DNA of 64,000 nt from NCBI RefSeq assembly GCF_000763135.2, contig NZ_JRPR02000002.1, positions 244,465 to 308,464 on the forward strand, written 5' to 3'. The notes below the pieces were generated by a model. It saw only the letters and a list, made by a program, of their open reading frames with translations. It did no database searches and was not told the DNA's origin. The stretch comes from Helicobacter jaachi. GTDB taxonomy: Bacteria; Campylobacterota; Campylobacteria; Campylobacterales; Helicobacteraceae. This document shows, in pieces, positions 9,378 through 19,218 of this stretch (its first letter is position 1; each line of letters starts with the position of its first letter). Both the position numbers and the translations under genes were made by a program.

Positions 9378-10100
9378 TTATGTATTTCTGCCTTTGTGGC
9401 TAGATTTCCCGCCAAATCGCATTTTGATTAAAATCACAATCCAACGCACAACGCCATATAGCACATATCCGCTCATCAGCGCGCATAAGGTCTCTTGCGG
9501 CTTAATGTAAATAATGCCAAGTAGTAAAATCACAGCGATGAAAGATTTAAAATTCCACCGCATTTTTTTAAAGCTAGGATAGCGGATATTGCTCACCATA
9601 AGGATACTTATAAGAAAGCTTCCAGCAAGCATAACATAGCCATATTTTTGAATAAAGTGATATTCTAAATCTAGTAGCACCCAAAGCATAACAACAACCG
9701 CAGCAGAGGGAATAGGCAGCCCGATAAAGGAGTTTGGCTCTGCGTTTGTGGTAATATTAAAGCGCGCTAAGCGCACTGCACCAAGTATGACAAAAATAGC
9801 TGGCACACTCATACCCAAACGCCCATAATTTACCCCCACATAAAAGTAAAGTAACATCGCAGGAGCTACACCAAATGCCACGATATCAGCTAGAGAATCA
9901 AACTCTACGCCAAATTTACTTGAAGTATTAGTAAGCCTTGCCACCCTGCCATCAAGCCCATCAAGTATCATTGAGGCTAAAATAAGCCAGCAGGACATCT
10001 CAAAGCTACCTTTTGAAGCATAAATCACGCTTAAAATGCCCAGAAAAATACTCCCAGCCGTAAAAAGATTTGGGAGTATAAAAAGTGGATTAAACTTCAT
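9378..10100 (-). CDS. pssA: CDP-diacylglycerol-serine O-phosphatidyltransferase
   Basis: 240 aa integral membrane enzyme that makes phosphatidylserine from CDP-diacylglycerol and serine. Seen: the CDP-alcohol phosphotransferase motif DGLDGRVARLTNTSSKFGVEFDSLAD (DG..AR...G...D...D) near residues 48-72, with hydrophobic segments on both sides, and LPNLFTAGSIFLGIL at the start. Its 5' end overlaps the psd-like gene by 11 nt. The order ftsH-psd-like-pssA places membrane-lipid synthesis next to membrane proteolysis. Confidence 0.94.
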   Translation of the reverse strand: MKFNPLFILPNLFTAGSIFLGILSVIYASKGSFEMSCWLILASMILDGLDGRVARLTNTSSKFGVEFDSLADIVAFGVAPAMLLYFYVGVNYGRLGMSVPAIFVILGAVRLARFNITTNAEPNSFIGLPIPSAAVVVMLWVLLDLEYHFIQKYGYVMLAGSFLISILMVSNIRYPSFKKMRWNFKSFIAVILLLGIIYIKPQETLCALMSGYVLYGVVRWIVILIKMRFGGKSSHKGRNT

Positions 10101-10722
10101 AAAAATATCCTATGATACTCTGCAGCGCCTTTATTCTATCGCCAATGCGCACTTTAAGTTCAAATTCTGCATGGGCTTTATCTGTTGGAATAATAATCTT
10201 TGTCATACCAAGTTTCATAAAGCCCATGCGCTCGCCAATACTCAAATTACTATGCGCAAAGAGATGATTAGAGGCAAAAAACACAGGATAAAAATCCATA
10301 CTAAATGGCTTATCTGCTAGATTTTTAAAGCTCATAGTGCCATTAAGCACTTTGCGTTTATCTCTACTGCAAAAGTTCAAGCTTAAGCCTTTCTTTTCAC
10401 TTGCGCTCCCCTCTACAATATCGCAAGGAGCGCGTATAACGCCCACATCAATAAGACGCGTCTCAATAAGAATGCTTATTTGCTCACTATTAGATTCTAT
10501 ATTTCTTATAATTCCATCAACAGGCGCGACAAAGGCATTATGCTCATCATTATTTGGAATGCGTTCAGGATTGCGAAATATCACAAGCCACACAATAAGC
10601 GCAATAAAAGATACAAAGCCACACACACTCCATTCAAAACACACACTTAATAAAAAGGCTGCTAGGAGGATACCTGCGCCTATCCAGCCTTGCTTTGCAA
10701 TAATTTGTGTAGTGGTTGTCAT
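10090..10722 (-). CDS. Phosphatidylserine decarboxylase-related protein lacking the Gly-Ser processing site
   Basis: 210 aa. Two N-terminal hydrophobic segments (about residues 14-50) precede a PSD-like domain: VAPVDGIIRNIES, LIETRLIDVGVIRAPCDIVEG, SNLSIGERMGFMKLGMTKIIIP. The architecture is that of short, archaeal-type phosphatidylserine decarboxylases. Active PSDs self-cleave at a Gly-Ser to make a pyruvoyl group; at the aligned place this protein reads KLGMT, so the Ser is replaced by Met. I recall H. pylori having an uncharacterised protein in the same position between ftsH and pssA and a separate psd gene. Enzyme activity is therefore doubtful. Confidence 0.7.
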   Translation of the reverse strand: MTTTTQIIAKQGWIGAGILLAAFLLSVCFEWSVCGFVSFIALIVWLVIFRNPERIPNNDEHNAFVAPVDGIIRNIESNSEQISILIETRLIDVGVIRAPCDIVEGSASEKKGLSLNFCSRDKRKVLNGTMSFKNLADKPFSMDFYPVFFASNHLFAHSNLSIGERMGFMKLGMTKIIIPTDKAHAEFELKVRIGDRIKALQSIIGYFYEV

Positions 10723-10731
10723 AATGCCCCC

Positions 10732-12630
10732 TTATTCTTCGTCCTCAAGCGGAATGAGGCGAGTTTGCATATTATGCTGTGCTTCATATTCTTGGATAAT
10801 TTCTCGCACGCGCGCACCATCAATCACTTCTTTTTCAAAAAGCTCTTTTACCATACTTTCAATGGCGTCTTTATAATCGCTTAGGAGTTTTTTGACATAC
10901 GCATAGCGCTCATCAAGGGTGTTTTTGATATGTGCATCAATCTCTTGTGCGAGATGCTCGCTAAACTCCCTCTGTCCTCCGCCACCACCAAGAAAAGTAT
11001 TGCGCTGCTTTTCAAGCACCATAAGCCCACTTACATCACTCATTCCATAATAGCTAATCATTGATTTTAAAATGCCTGTAGCGCGCTCTAGGTCATTGCT
11101 CGCACCTGTTGAAATCTCGCCCAAAAAGACATCTTCAGCCGCACGCCCACCCAAAAGTACATCAACTTCTGCCATAAGCTCATGCTTTTGCATAAGGTAG
11201 CGATTTTCTTCAGGTGTGTGCAGTGTGTAGCCTAGTGCTGCCATACCGCGCGGGATAATTGAGACTTTATTTACCCTATCAGCGCCTTTGGTCATTTCGC
11301 TCACCACTGCATGTCCGCTTTCATGATAGGCGACAATCTTTTTTTCCTTTGGAGAAATGCGCCTTGATTTTTTCTCAAGTCCAGCAATGCCTCTCTCAAC
11401 GGCTTCTTTTAGGTGTTTTTGGCTTACTTCTTTTTGGTTTTCTCTCCCTGCAAGGAGGGCTGCTTCATTGATGATATTGGCTAAATCCGCCCCAGCAAGC
11501 CCAGCGGTGAATTTTGCAATCTCGTGTAAATCCACATCACGCGCTAGAGCAACATTTTTAATATGCACTTTGAGAATCTCAAGTCGCCCTTCAAAATCAG
11601 GCTTATCAACCAGCACTTGTCTATCAAATCGCCCGGGTCGCAAAAGCGCAGGGTCAAGAATCTCTGGGCGATTAGTCGCTGCTAGCACGATTACAGGTGC
11701 AGATTCTGAACCAAAGCCGTCCATTTCGGCTAAAAGTTGATTGAGCGTTTGCTCTCTTTCATCATTTCCACCTACCATACTTCCAGCGGCACGACTTTTC
11801 CCAATGGCATCAATTTCATCAATAAAAATAATGCTTGGCGCGTCTTTTTTTGCCATTTCAAATAAATCTCTCACGCGGCTCGCACCAAGCCCTACAAACA
11901 TCTCAATAAAGCTACTCCCGCTCATAGAAAAAAATGGCACATTTGCTTCCCCAGCCACTGCCTTAGCCAGCAAAGTCTTACCTGTGCCGGGAGGTCCTAC
12001 AAGCAGCACGCCGCGCGGGATTTTTGCGCCCACAGCGGCATAGCGTTCAGGGTGTTTAAGAAAATCTACAATCTCAACCACCTCTTCTTTTGCCTCTGCA
12101 TTACCAGCCATATCATCAAATTTTACATTAGGCTTTTCGGCATTGACTAGTTTTTTGGCATTGCCCATACCAAAAATACCCCCGCCCATGCTCTTTTGCA
12201 TACGAGCGGTCAAAAATATCCAAAGCGCTAGAATGATAAAAATGGGCAGCAGCATATTAACCAAATCACCAAGGAAACTCCCCTCGCTAAAGCCGCTGTA
12301 TTCAATCTTTTTTTCATCAAGGAGCGGCACAAGTCCCAAATCTGCTACCTTTTTAGTCGTATAAAGCACTCGCGGCGAAGTTTGCGTAGAATACGCCTTA
12401 ATGTAAGTTTGCCCAATGCTCACAGAGCTAATCTCACCACGTGCGATAAGCTCTTTTAGCTCATTGTAGGTAATCTCTTTAGTAACACTTCCCCCCATAA
12501 GCCTATCTGTGAGAGAATCTCCATTGGGCGAGAAAAGCTTAAATAAAAGGAGGGCGAGAATGACAAAAATAGCAAAAGTCAAAAAAGGATTTTGCTTAAA
12601 AGGCGGTTTTTTATCATTGGGATTTTCCAT
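10732..12630 (-). CDS. ftsH: ATP-dependent zinc metalloprotease FtsH
   Basis: 632 aa membrane AAA+ protease that degrades misassembled membrane proteins and regulators. Seen: two N-terminal membrane segments (about 15-33 and 110-130), Walker A GPPGTGKT, Walker [12 protein letters not shown], second-region [14 protein letters not shown], and the zinc site HESGHAVV. I place the start at the ATG beginning MENPNDKK (12630), which has an AAAGGAA site; an open frame 16 codons longer exists but has no such support. Follows prmA by 20 nt. Confidence 0.95.
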   Translation of the reverse strand: MENPNDKKPPFKQNPFLTFAIFVILALLLFKLFSPNGDSLTDRLMGGSVTKEITYNELKELIARGEISSVSIGQTYIKAYSTQTSPRVLYTTKKVADLGLVPLLDEKKIEYSGFSEGSFLGDLVNMLLPIFIILALWIFLTARMQKSMGGGIFGMGNAKKLVNAEKPNVKFDDMAGNAEAKEEVVEIVDFLKHPERYAAVGAKIPRGVLLVGPPGTGKTLLAKAVAGEANVPFFSMSGSSFIEMFVGLGASRVRDLFEMAKKDAPSIIFIDEIDAIGKSRAAGSMVGGNDEREQTLNQLLAEMDGFGSESAPVIVLAATNRPEILDPALLRPGRFDRQVLVDKPDFEGRLEILKVHIKNVALARDVDLHEIAKFTAGLAGADLANIINEAALLAGRENQKEVSQKHLKEAVERGIAGLEKKSRRISPKEKKIVAYHESGHAVVSEMTKGADRVNKVSIIPRGMAALGYTLHTPEENRYLMQKHELMAEVDVLLGGRAAEDVFLGEISTGASNDLERATGILKSMISYYGMSDVSGLMVLEKQRNTFLGGGGGQREFSEHLAQEIDAHIKNTLDERYAYVKKLLSDYKDAIESMVKELFEKEVIDGARVREIIQEYEAQHNMQTRLIPLEDEE

Positions 12631-12650
12631 TATTATTCCTTTGCGGTAGT

Positions 12651-13607
12651 TTATAAAGTTAATTTTAGGGCTATCCACTCACCTTGAGTGCGTGTCTCTA
12701 GCAGATTAAAATCACTGAATGCCTCTATTATATCAAATTTATATTCACTAAGTATCCCAGAGAGTATCAAAAGCCCATTTTTAGCTAGCTTTGCTTTAAA
12801 ATCATTGTGTAAAAGCTTCACAACAAATGCGATGATATTTGCCACAATCACATCATAATGCTTAGGCTCACTAGGGGCATTATTAATGCTACCTTGCCAT
12901 AAAGATGCAAAAGTAGTGTGATTAAGTAGAGCATTTTTTTGACTTTCTTTAATACACAGTGCATCTGTATCGCAGGCATATACTTGCGCGCCAAGTTTGG
13001 CAGCAGCTATGCTTAAAATTCCGCTTCCGCAGCCCACATCAAGCAATGTCTTGCCACATATATTTGCCTCTTGCAAAAGCTCTAAGCACATAGCTGTGCT
13101 TGCGTGATGTCCAGAGCCAAAGGCAAGGGCAGGATTTATGATAATATCCTTGCTAGATTCTATATTGTTTGGCAGATTATGCCATGAAGGGCGGATATAA
13201 AAGCCAGCACAATACACGGGCTGCACAGAATCTTCATACGCCTTTATCCAATCTTTATTTAATTTTTCAGCAATATGATAGCAAAAGCCCACTTGCATTT
13301 GCGTATTTTGCGCGAGCGTAGCGGCAAATGCTTGCATAGATTCTATAAATGCTTGTAGATTAATATGCTCAAGGCGAGCGATGATTTGTGTGGGTTGCGC
13401 ACTTAGTTTGGCTTGTGCGATGTGAAAGTTAAAGCCTTGCCATGAGGCGTCATCATAAGTGATTGCAAAGGGATTTTGCGCGGAGATAGAATCTATAAAC
13501 TCAACAGCGCAAGAAGTTTCTTGAAGGATAAAATCGGCAAACTGCTCTACAAAGCCACTAGGGTGGATAATAATCTCATAATATACCTGCTTATCCAATC
13601 CCTGCAT
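12651..13607 (-). CDS. prmA: Ribosomal protein L11 methyltransferase
   Basis: 318 aa SAM-dependent methyltransferase acting on ribosomal protein L11. Seen: PALAFGSGHHASTAMCLELL, SAM-binding motif LLDVGCGSGILSIAAAKLGA and the active-site-like VIVANIIAFVV, all characteristic of PrmA. The N-terminal substrate domain is present. Lies 12 nt after cheY, in the cheY-prmA-ftsH order known in H. pylori. Confidence 0.9.
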   Translation of the reverse strand: MQGLDKQVYYEIIIHPSGFVEQFADFILQETSCAVEFIDSISAQNPFAITYDDASWQGFNFHIAQAKLSAQPTQIIARLEHINLQAFIESMQAFAATLAQNTQMQVGFCYHIAEKLNKDWIKAYEDSVQPVYCAGFYIRPSWHNLPNNIESSKDIIINPALAFGSGHHASTAMCLELLQEANICGKTLLDVGCGSGILSIAAAKLGAQVYACDTDALCIKESQKNALLNHTTFASLWQGSINNAPSEPKHYDVIVANIIAFVVKLLHNDFKAKLAKNGLLILSGILSEYKFDIIEAFSDFNLLETRTQGEWIALKLTL

Positions 13608-13619
13608 TTCATTTGAGGA

Positions 13620-13997
13620 TTAATCCTCATTCACGCCTAAAACTACTTCAAGCTTTTCTTTGAGGACTTGGGGTGTGAAAGGCTTAACGATGTAATTATT
13701 CACTCCAGCCTTAAGTGCGGTAATTACTTCAGCTTTGCCACCCTCAGTAGTAACCATAATGATTGGAATAGATGTATATCGTGGGTCGGAGCGCACTTTT
13801 TTAACTAAATCCAAACCATTCATTTCAGGCATATTCCAGTCGGTAATAAGCACTTGTATGCCTTCTGTGGTGTCCATAATCTGCCACGCCTCCACACCAT
13901 GCTCGGCTTCTAAAATATCTTCATATCCCAAACGTTGGAGGGTGTTTTTTATAATTCTTCTCATTGTAGAGCTATCATCAACAACCAGCAGTTTCAA
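13620..13997 (-). CDS. cheY: Chemotaxis response regulator CheY
   Basis: 125 aa single receiver domain that, when phosphorylated by CheA, binds the flagellar switch. Seen: acidic pair in VVDDSSTMRR (residues 5-7 area), phospho-acceptor Asp in LITDWNMPEMNG (about residue 53), Thr/Ser at MVTTEGG and Lys in IVKPFTP. The start is a TTG (13997) preceded by AAGGAG; the family N terminus MKLLVVDDS begins exactly there. Confidence 0.95.
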   Translation of the reverse strand: MKLLVVDDSSTMRRIIKNTLQRLGYEDILEAEHGVEAWQIMDTTEGIQVLITDWNMPEMNGLDLVKKVRSDPRYTSIPIIMVTTEGGKAEVITALKAGVNNYIVKPFTPQVLKEKLEVVLGVNED

Positions 13998-14041
13998 GTT
14001 ATCTCCTTCATTAAGTTGTGGCTACAAAAATAAAAGGTGCA

Positions 14042-14047
14042 ATTCTA
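14042..14047 (-). promoter_or_regulatory. Extended -10 promoter of cheY
   Basis: On the minus strand TGATAGAAT (TG-N-TAGAAT) lies about 45 nt upstream of the cheY TTG start, in the only gap (105 nt) of this stretch. Transcription would start near 14034 and could cover cheY to pssA. Confidence 0.5.
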
Positions 14048-14102
14048 TCACATCTTTTTTACAAATTAGATTAATCCTTGTATTTTTTCTAAAAAACCAA
14101 AA

Positions 14103-14819
14103 TTATTTTTGCGGATAAGATTTTAGGAGGGCTTTAAGGTCTATCTTTTTTTCATAAAAGGCTTTACCCACGATAACTCCACTAATAAAGGCATTTTGAT
14201 TAAGCGTGTGCAGCTCCTCTTGTGAGGCAAAGCCCCCACTTGCTATAGTGTAAATGCCGCTAGTTTTAGCCATTTGCTCTGTGAAGGTAATATTTATCCC
14301 GCTTAATGCTCCATCGCGCTCAATATCTGTGCAGATAATGGCTTGAACCTTGCTTTGTGCGAATTTTTGGGCTAATGTGTGAGAATCTATGCCATCTTCT
14401 TGTATCCAACCTTGCGTAGCCACTTTGCCATTGCGCGCATCAATACCCACTGCTATGGGATAGAGCGTAGCCATTGTCTTTGTAAAATCCCAATTTTGCG
14501 TGGCAAGAGAGCCTAAAATCACGCGATTTACCCTCATTTGTGTATAAAGCTTTATGCACTCTTCATTGCGAATCCCCCCGCCAACTTGCACTTTAAGCGT
14601 TGTGGCAGATACAATCTTTTCAATCGTGGCTAGATTCTGTGGGCTGCCTGCAAATGCCCCATCTAAATCCACAATGTGTAGGTATTTTGCGCCCATATCC
14701 TCAAATGTCTTAGCAAAATCTAGTGCCTCTCCATAGATAGTAGCACTGCGCATATCGCCTTTAAATAGCCTCACGGCCTTACCTTCTTTTAAATCAATAG
14801 CAGGATAAATATCAAGCAT
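14103..14819 (-). CDS. hisA: 1-(5-phosphoribosyl)-5-[(5-phosphoribosylamino)methylideneamino]imidazole-4-carboxamide isomerase
   Basis: 238 aa TIM-barrel isomerase of histidine biosynthesis. Seen: IYPAIDLKEGKAVRLFKGD at the start (catalytic Asp in AIDL), LHIVDLDGAF, VQVGGGIRNEE, the second-half catalytic Asp in CTDIERDGALSG, and ASGGFAS. No other his gene is in the window, so histidine genes are scattered. It is the last gene of the pyrH-to-hisA minus-strand run. Confidence 0.94.
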   Translation of the reverse strand: MLDIYPAIDLKEGKAVRLFKGDMRSATIYGEALDFAKTFEDMGAKYLHIVDLDGAFAGSPQNLATIEKIVSATTLKVQVGGGIRNEECIKLYTQMRVNRVILGSLATQNWDFTKTMATLYPIAVGIDARNGKVATQGWIQEDGIDSHTLAQKFAQSKVQAIICTDIERDGALSGINITFTEQMAKTSGIYTIASGGFASQEELHTLNQNAFISGVIVGKAFYEKKIDLKALLKSYPQK

Positions 14820-14831
14820 GCCTAATCCTCT

Positions 14832-15689
14832 TTAATCCTCAATGGGTTTAATATTATTATACATCCACTCTGCACACCAGCCCACGAAAGCAAAGACTAA
14901 AAACGCATAGCGCGCATTAAAATAATTATCCGAAATAGAAAGCACAGAAGTGCAAATAATGCAGATAATAATGCCCAAAATAAGCAAGGCAAAATTCATA
15001 TATTCATAGAATCCAAATAGTTCTTTATGCTTAAACATCACATATATAAGCAGCCCAACACCCCCAAAAAGCGCGATAATATCCAAATAAGCATATAAAT
15101 TATCGCGATAATAATAAGGCTGTATGCAGAGTGCAAAAAGCACCACTATGATGATATTCATCGAAGGGCGCATATTGTAGAGCATTTCACCGATTTGATT
15201 ATCTTGGTTAGGACGCAAGCCAAAGATTAAAAACAAAAGCGGAATATACACAAAAAACGCATACACCCCCAAGATAAACACAATCCGCCCTAGATAGTCT
15301 GTTATCAGTTCAAAAAAGTCGCGATGATAAATGCTCCCCTCAATAGCAAATAAATCCATAATATCCTCTGTCTCTGGGATATGCGTGGTTTTAAGAATGA
15401 CAAGATAGATAAATATTATGCTTAGCGTGAGCATAATAATGCGCTGCAGGGTATTACTCGTCTTATGCCAGCTGCTTATAATCACAAAGGCGCTGCTAAG
15501 CAGAAAGCCGCAGAAAAAGAATAGCACGCTTAAATTATCAAAAAATTGATTTTCACGAATAAAAATTAAAAACAAATGTGAAAAAGAGTTTGAAAATTGT
15601 GAAGTAAAAAGCGTGAGATTAGTAAAAACAAATAGCGAGAAAAAAAGTAATGAAAAAATAACCGTAATGCGCGTGGTAGGTTTAATCAT
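14832..15689 (-). CDS. Polytopic inner-membrane protein of unknown function
   Basis: 285 aa, almost entirely hydrophobic with roughly eight predicted membrane segments (for example VIFSLLFFSLFVFTNLTLF, VFILGVYAFFVYIPLLFLIF, ALLILGIIICIICTSVLSI) and few charged loops. No family motif recognised. The ATG at 15689 has AAGGA 6 nt upstream and is preferred to an open extension of two codons. It lies 9 nt after amiA and 12 nt before hisA, so it is cotranscribed with them. Confidence 0.7.
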   Translation of the reverse strand: MIKPTTRITVIFSLLFFSLFVFTNLTLFTSQFSNSFSHLFLIFIRENQFFDNLSVLFFFCGFLLSSAFVIISSWHKTSNTLQRIIMLTLSIIFIYLVILKTTHIPETEDIMDLFAIEGSIYHRDFFELITDYLGRIVFILGVYAFFVYIPLLFLIFGLRPNQDNQIGEMLYNMRPSMNIIIVVLFALCIQPYYYRDNLYAYLDIIALFGGVGLLIYVMFKHKELFGFYEYMNFALLILGIIICIICTSVLSISDNYFNARYAFLVFAFVGWCAEWMYNNIKPIED

Positions 15690-15698
15690 ACACAATCC

Positions 15699-16913
15699 TT
15701 AGTAATTTCTTAAAAAATATCCATCTATGCCGTCTGCTATACCTTGGGCAAGCAGTTTTTGATAATCTTTTTTTGCTATGAGTTTGCCCTCATCTTTGTG
15801 CGAAGCATAGCCAATTTCGATAAGCACAGAGGGCATAAGCGCGCCAGCTAGCACCCAAAATGGTCCCTCTCTCACCGCGCCATCATGTGTGTCATACTCC
15901 GTCCTTACTTCATTAAGAATACCAGATTGTATCTCAATAGCCAGCTTATGCGATGCCACAAGATGAAAGGCGCTAATGGTATTAAGAAATGACTTAGTCG
16001 CAAAGTGGCTCATAGTTTCAATATCACCTTGGTTTTCAGCCTTTGCTACCTGCTCGGCGCGCTCACTTCGCGCAGGAGAGAGGAAGTAGGTTTCTACACC
16101 ATTTGGCGTTTTAGGAGAATCTTTAGGCATGGAATTAGCGTGCACAGAGACAAACAAATCAGCGCCCTTAGCGTTTGCAAACTCTGTGCGCTTGCGCAAG
16201 TCAATATACACATCACTATCGCGTGTCATAAAGACCTTATACCCGCGAGATTTAAGCTCTTGGGTCAGCAGCTTTGCTACATCAAGCACAATGATTTTTT
16301 CACATATACCCTCCACACTCCTTGTGCCGCAGTCTTTCCCTCCATGCCCTGCGTCAATAACTATCTTTTTTCTTGTATCTTTTTTTTCATCTTTAGTATT
16401 CTTAGATTCTATAATTTCATCTTTTGGCTTGGACTTTGTCTCTTTGGCAGTACTTTTAGAATTTAGCCTAGATTCTATCTTAGAATCTGCTTTGGTATTT
16501 GTGGGGGGTTTTTGTGGGGTGGTGGGCTTAGTGGTTGGTTTTTGCGTATTTGTAGGCTTTGTGGCAGTTTTTGGTTTAATAAAAATATAGAGATTTTCTT
16601 TTTCTTTAATGATTTCATAAGTGGATTTTGGCTGCAAACGAAGCACAATACGCACGATTTTAGGCGTATTTTGCGCTACTTGCAAAGTGGAATTATCCTT
16701 AAATACAAAATTGCGGCGGGGGATAGTGAGATTTGCCTCAAAGTCTATGAGCGTGGTATCTTGCCCCTTTTTTGTTTGCCATGTGAGTGAAGCAATATCT
16801 TGAGCGAAGACTATTTTTAAATTTCCATCGCCAAAGGGCGTCATTTTGATTATGCGATGCTCCCCGCTTGCGCATAATACTACAAAGAGCAATCCTGTTA
16901 GGATTCTTAGCAT
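15699..16913 (-). CDS. amiA: N-acetylmuramoyl-L-alanine amidase
   Basis: 404 aa exported peptidoglycan amidase that splits daughter cells by cutting the MurNAc-L-Ala bond. Seen: signal peptide (LRILTGLLFVVLCASG), an AMIN-like N-terminal domain (about 20-115), a low-complexity Thr/Pro/Lys/Ser linker (about 115-190), then an Amidase_3 domain with zinc ligands in IVIDAGHGGKDCG, the Glu region of EKIIVLDVAK, VSVHAN and VLIEIGYASH. The linker is unusually long and repetitive. Abuts the next upstream gene with no gap. Confidence 0.93.
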   Translation of the reverse strand: MLRILTGLLFVVLCASGEHRIIKMTPFGDGNLKIVFAQDIASLTWQTKKGQDTTLIDFEANLTIPRRNFVFKDNSTLQVAQNTPKIVRIVLRLQPKSTYEIIKEKENLYIFIKPKTATKPTNTQKPTTKPTTPQKPPTNTKADSKIESRLNSKSTAKETKSKPKDEIIESKNTKDEKKDTRKKIVIDAGHGGKDCGTRSVEGICEKIIVLDVAKLLTQELKSRGYKVFMTRDSDVYIDLRKRTEFANAKGADLFVSVHANSMPKDSPKTPNGVETYFLSPARSERAEQVAKAENQGDIETMSHFATKSFLNTISAFHLVASHKLAIEIQSGILNEVRTEYDTHDGAVREGPFWVLAGALMPSVLIEIGYASHKDEGKLIAKKDYQKLLAQGIADGIDGYFLRNY

Positions 16914-17999
16914 TTAATCTCTCACAAGCTCGGCAATAATTTCTCTTACAGGTTGAATTTTTTGGATTCTATATCCATTTGCCCCCGTAAAATACAAGCC
17001 TTGTTCCCTATCACCCATAAATCCCCTCCCTAGAGAATCTGCGATACAATACCCCACCTTCTTTGCCTCCACGCCTCTATGACATGGAGAGACGCAGTTG
17101 CTTATGCAGCGGATTTTTGGCGCATTGCCTTGTGCTATTCTATCAAATATGCCAGTTTTTACTGCGCGCGCAGGATAGCCCACGGGGGATTTTACTAGTT
17201 CAATATCCTCTTTACGCACGGAGGGCATTAAATCACGATAAGCCTTTGCATCACATTCCTCCGAGCCTAGCCATCTTGTCCCCATTTGCACCCCGCTTGC
17301 GCCTAAAGAGAGCATTCTATCAATATCGCCTCTATCCCAAATGCCTCCCGCAGCGATAACAGGGATATGCCCCCATTTTTTGACTTCATCTACTACCTGT
17401 GGGAGTAGATTCTTAAGCTGATATTCTTCTTTAAAACAATCCTCATAGCTAAAGCCTTGATGCCCGCCACTTAGTGGTCCTTCAACCACCACAGCATCGG
17501 GGATTTTAGCATATCTATCCATCCAGCGCTTACAAATGATTTTTAATGCCTTAGCCGATGAGACAATGGGCACAAGTGCGACATCAGGGAAGTTTTTAGT
17601 AAATTCGGGCATATTGGTAGGCAGTCCTGCACCTGTTACGATGATATTTGCACCTGCTTCACACGCATCGCGCACCACGCGCCCATATTCATTAATCGCG
17701 TAGAGTATATTCGCTCCTAGCGGATTGTTTCCACAAATTTTGCGCGCATTTTTAAAAATCTCATTTAAAGCCTGCTTGGAGTAGAAATTGATGGCTTCAA
17801 AGGGCTTAGAATTAGTGATTTTTTCCACAAATTGCATTTTTTGATAATATCCTGTGCCAACAGCGCTAATAATTCCTAGCGCGCCTTCTTTAGAAACACT
17901 GCCAGCTAATCTATCCCAGCTAATGCCCACACCCATACCGCCTTGAAAAATTGGGTATTTAATCGTATGCTTGCCTATTTTGAGCGGTTTTAATCCCAT
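16914..17999 (-). CDS. NAD(P)H-dependent flavin oxidoreductase / nitronate monooxygenase-like
   Basis: 361 aa FMN-binding TIM barrel of the nitronate monooxygenase/FabK superfamily. Seen: YPIFQGGMGVGISWDRLAGSV, GANIIVTGAGLP, VVVEGPLSGGHQGF, VIAAGGIWDRGDIDRMLSLGASGVQMGTRW. A C-terminal part with Cys (IRCISNCVSPCHRG) is longer than in minimal NMOs. Physiological substrate not predictable; the linkage to tyrS and amiA is conserved in Helicobacter as far as I recall. Confidence 0.82.
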   Translation of the reverse strand: MGLKPLKIGKHTIKYPIFQGGMGVGISWDRLAGSVSKEGALGIISAVGTGYYQKMQFVEKITNSKPFEAINFYSKQALNEIFKNARKICGNNPLGANILYAINEYGRVVRDACEAGANIIVTGAGLPTNMPEFTKNFPDVALVPIVSSAKALKIICKRWMDRYAKIPDAVVVEGPLSGGHQGFSYEDCFKEEYQLKNLLPQVVDEVKKWGHIPVIAAGGIWDRGDIDRMLSLGASGVQMGTRWLGSEECDAKAYRDLMPSVRKEDIELVKSPVGYPARAVKTGIFDRIAQGNAPKIRCISNCVSPCHRGVEAKKVGYCIADSLGRGFMGDREQGLYFTGANGYRIQKIQPVREIIAELVRD

Positions 18000-18009
18000 T
18001 TGTATGTCC

Positions 18010-19209
18010 TTATGAAATAATCACTTTTGCGAAACGTCTTTTGCCAATTTGGACAATATATTCACCCACAGACAGCTTAAGATTCTCATCAGTTATTTTT
18101 TCTTTATTAATTTTTAATGCTCCGGCGCGAATATCTCTGCGCGCTTGAGAAGTAGATTCACAAAGTCTAGCATTCACAAGCACTTTAGCTATCCATTCGC
18201 CATTATTATCTTTAAATGTCGGTATGTCTGCTGGTATCTCATCTTTGCTAAATACATTGTCAAATGCTATTTTAGCTTGTTTTGCTAAATCAATGCTATG
18301 ATAGCGTGTTGTTATTTCTAAAGCGAGCTGCTCTTTAATGGCTTTGGGGTGTGCTTGGGCGTTATTTACTTGCTCTTTTAAGGCAGCAATTTCTTGCAAG
18401 GATAAGGCGGAGAGTAATTCATAATATCGCCACATCATTTCATCACTAAGGCTTAGAATCTTAGCATACATGGTATTAGCAGATTCTGTAACGCCAATGT
18501 AATTATTGAGCGATTTGCTCATTTTATTTACACCATCAAGCCCCTCAAGCAGCGGCATAGTCATTACAGATTGCTCCTTTTTTAGCCCATATGAGCGCTG
18601 CAAACTGCGCCCTACAAGGAGATTAAATTTTTGGTCATTCCCGCCTAGTTCAATATCACAATTAAGCGCTACAGAATCATAGCCCTGCAAAAGCGGATAC
18701 ATAAATTCCACCATAGAAATAGGCTGATTATTGCTATAGCGTTTTGTAAAATCATCGCGCTCAAGCATACGTGCTACAGAAAATTTTGAAGTGAGTGTAA
18801 TTATGCCTCCAGCGCCTAGCTCGCTAAGCCATTTTGAATTAAAGCAAATTTGTGTGTGCTTAGGATTTAGCACCTTAAAAACTTGCTCTTTGTAAGTGAG
18901 GGCATTTGCTTCTACTTGCTCCTTGCTCAGGGGCTTTCTTGTCTCGCTTTTCCCGCTTGGGTCGCCAATGGTGGCTGTAAAATCACCGATAAGAAATTTC
19001 ACATTTCCGCCATAGCGTTGGAATGTGGCTAATTTTTGCAAAAGCACCGTATGTCCTAAATGCAAATCAGGCGCTGTGGGGTCAAAGCCAGCCTTTACGC
19101 AAAAACGCTCGCCACTCTCATAGAATCTTTGCACTAATGTTTGGATATACTCCTCACCGATAAACTCCACGCAACCGCGTTTTAACTCCTGCATTGCTTC
19201 TTGTATCAT
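18010..19209 (-). CDS. tyrS: Tyrosyl-tRNA synthetase
   Basis: 399 aa class I synthetase charging tRNA-Tyr. Seen: HIGH-type signature as HLGH in [21 protein letters not shown] in [14 protein letters not shown], and a C-terminal S4 RNA-binding domain ([17 protein letters not shown]). The sequence belongs to the longer (TyrZ-like) type. It sits 9 nt after spoT. Confidence 0.95.
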   Translation of the reverse strand: MIQEAMQELKRGCVEFIGEEYIQTLVQRFYESGERFCVKAGFDPTAPDLHLGHTVLLQKLATFQRYGGNVKFLIGDFTATIGDPSGKSETRKPLSKEQVEANALTYKEQVFKVLNPKHTQICFNSKWLSELGAGGIITLTSKFSVARMLERDDFTKRYSNNQPISMVEFMYPLLQGYDSVALNCDIELGGNDQKFNLLVGRSLQRSYGLKKEQSVMTMPLLEGLDGVNKMSKSLNNYIGVTESANTMYAKILSLSDEMMWRYYELLSALSLQEIAALKEQVNNAQAHPKAIKEQLALEITTRYHSIDLAKQAKIAFDNVFSKDEIPADIPTFKDNNGEWIAKVLVNARLCESTSQARRDIRAGALKINKEKITDENLKLSVGEYIVQIGKRRFAKVIIS

Positions 19210-19218
19210 TTTTCTCCC

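Noticed and set aside
16005..16590. Two long plus-strand frames opposite amiA
   Set aside because: They mirror the Thr/Pro/Lys-rich linker and amidase codons of amiA on the other strand and have no ribosome site or family features.
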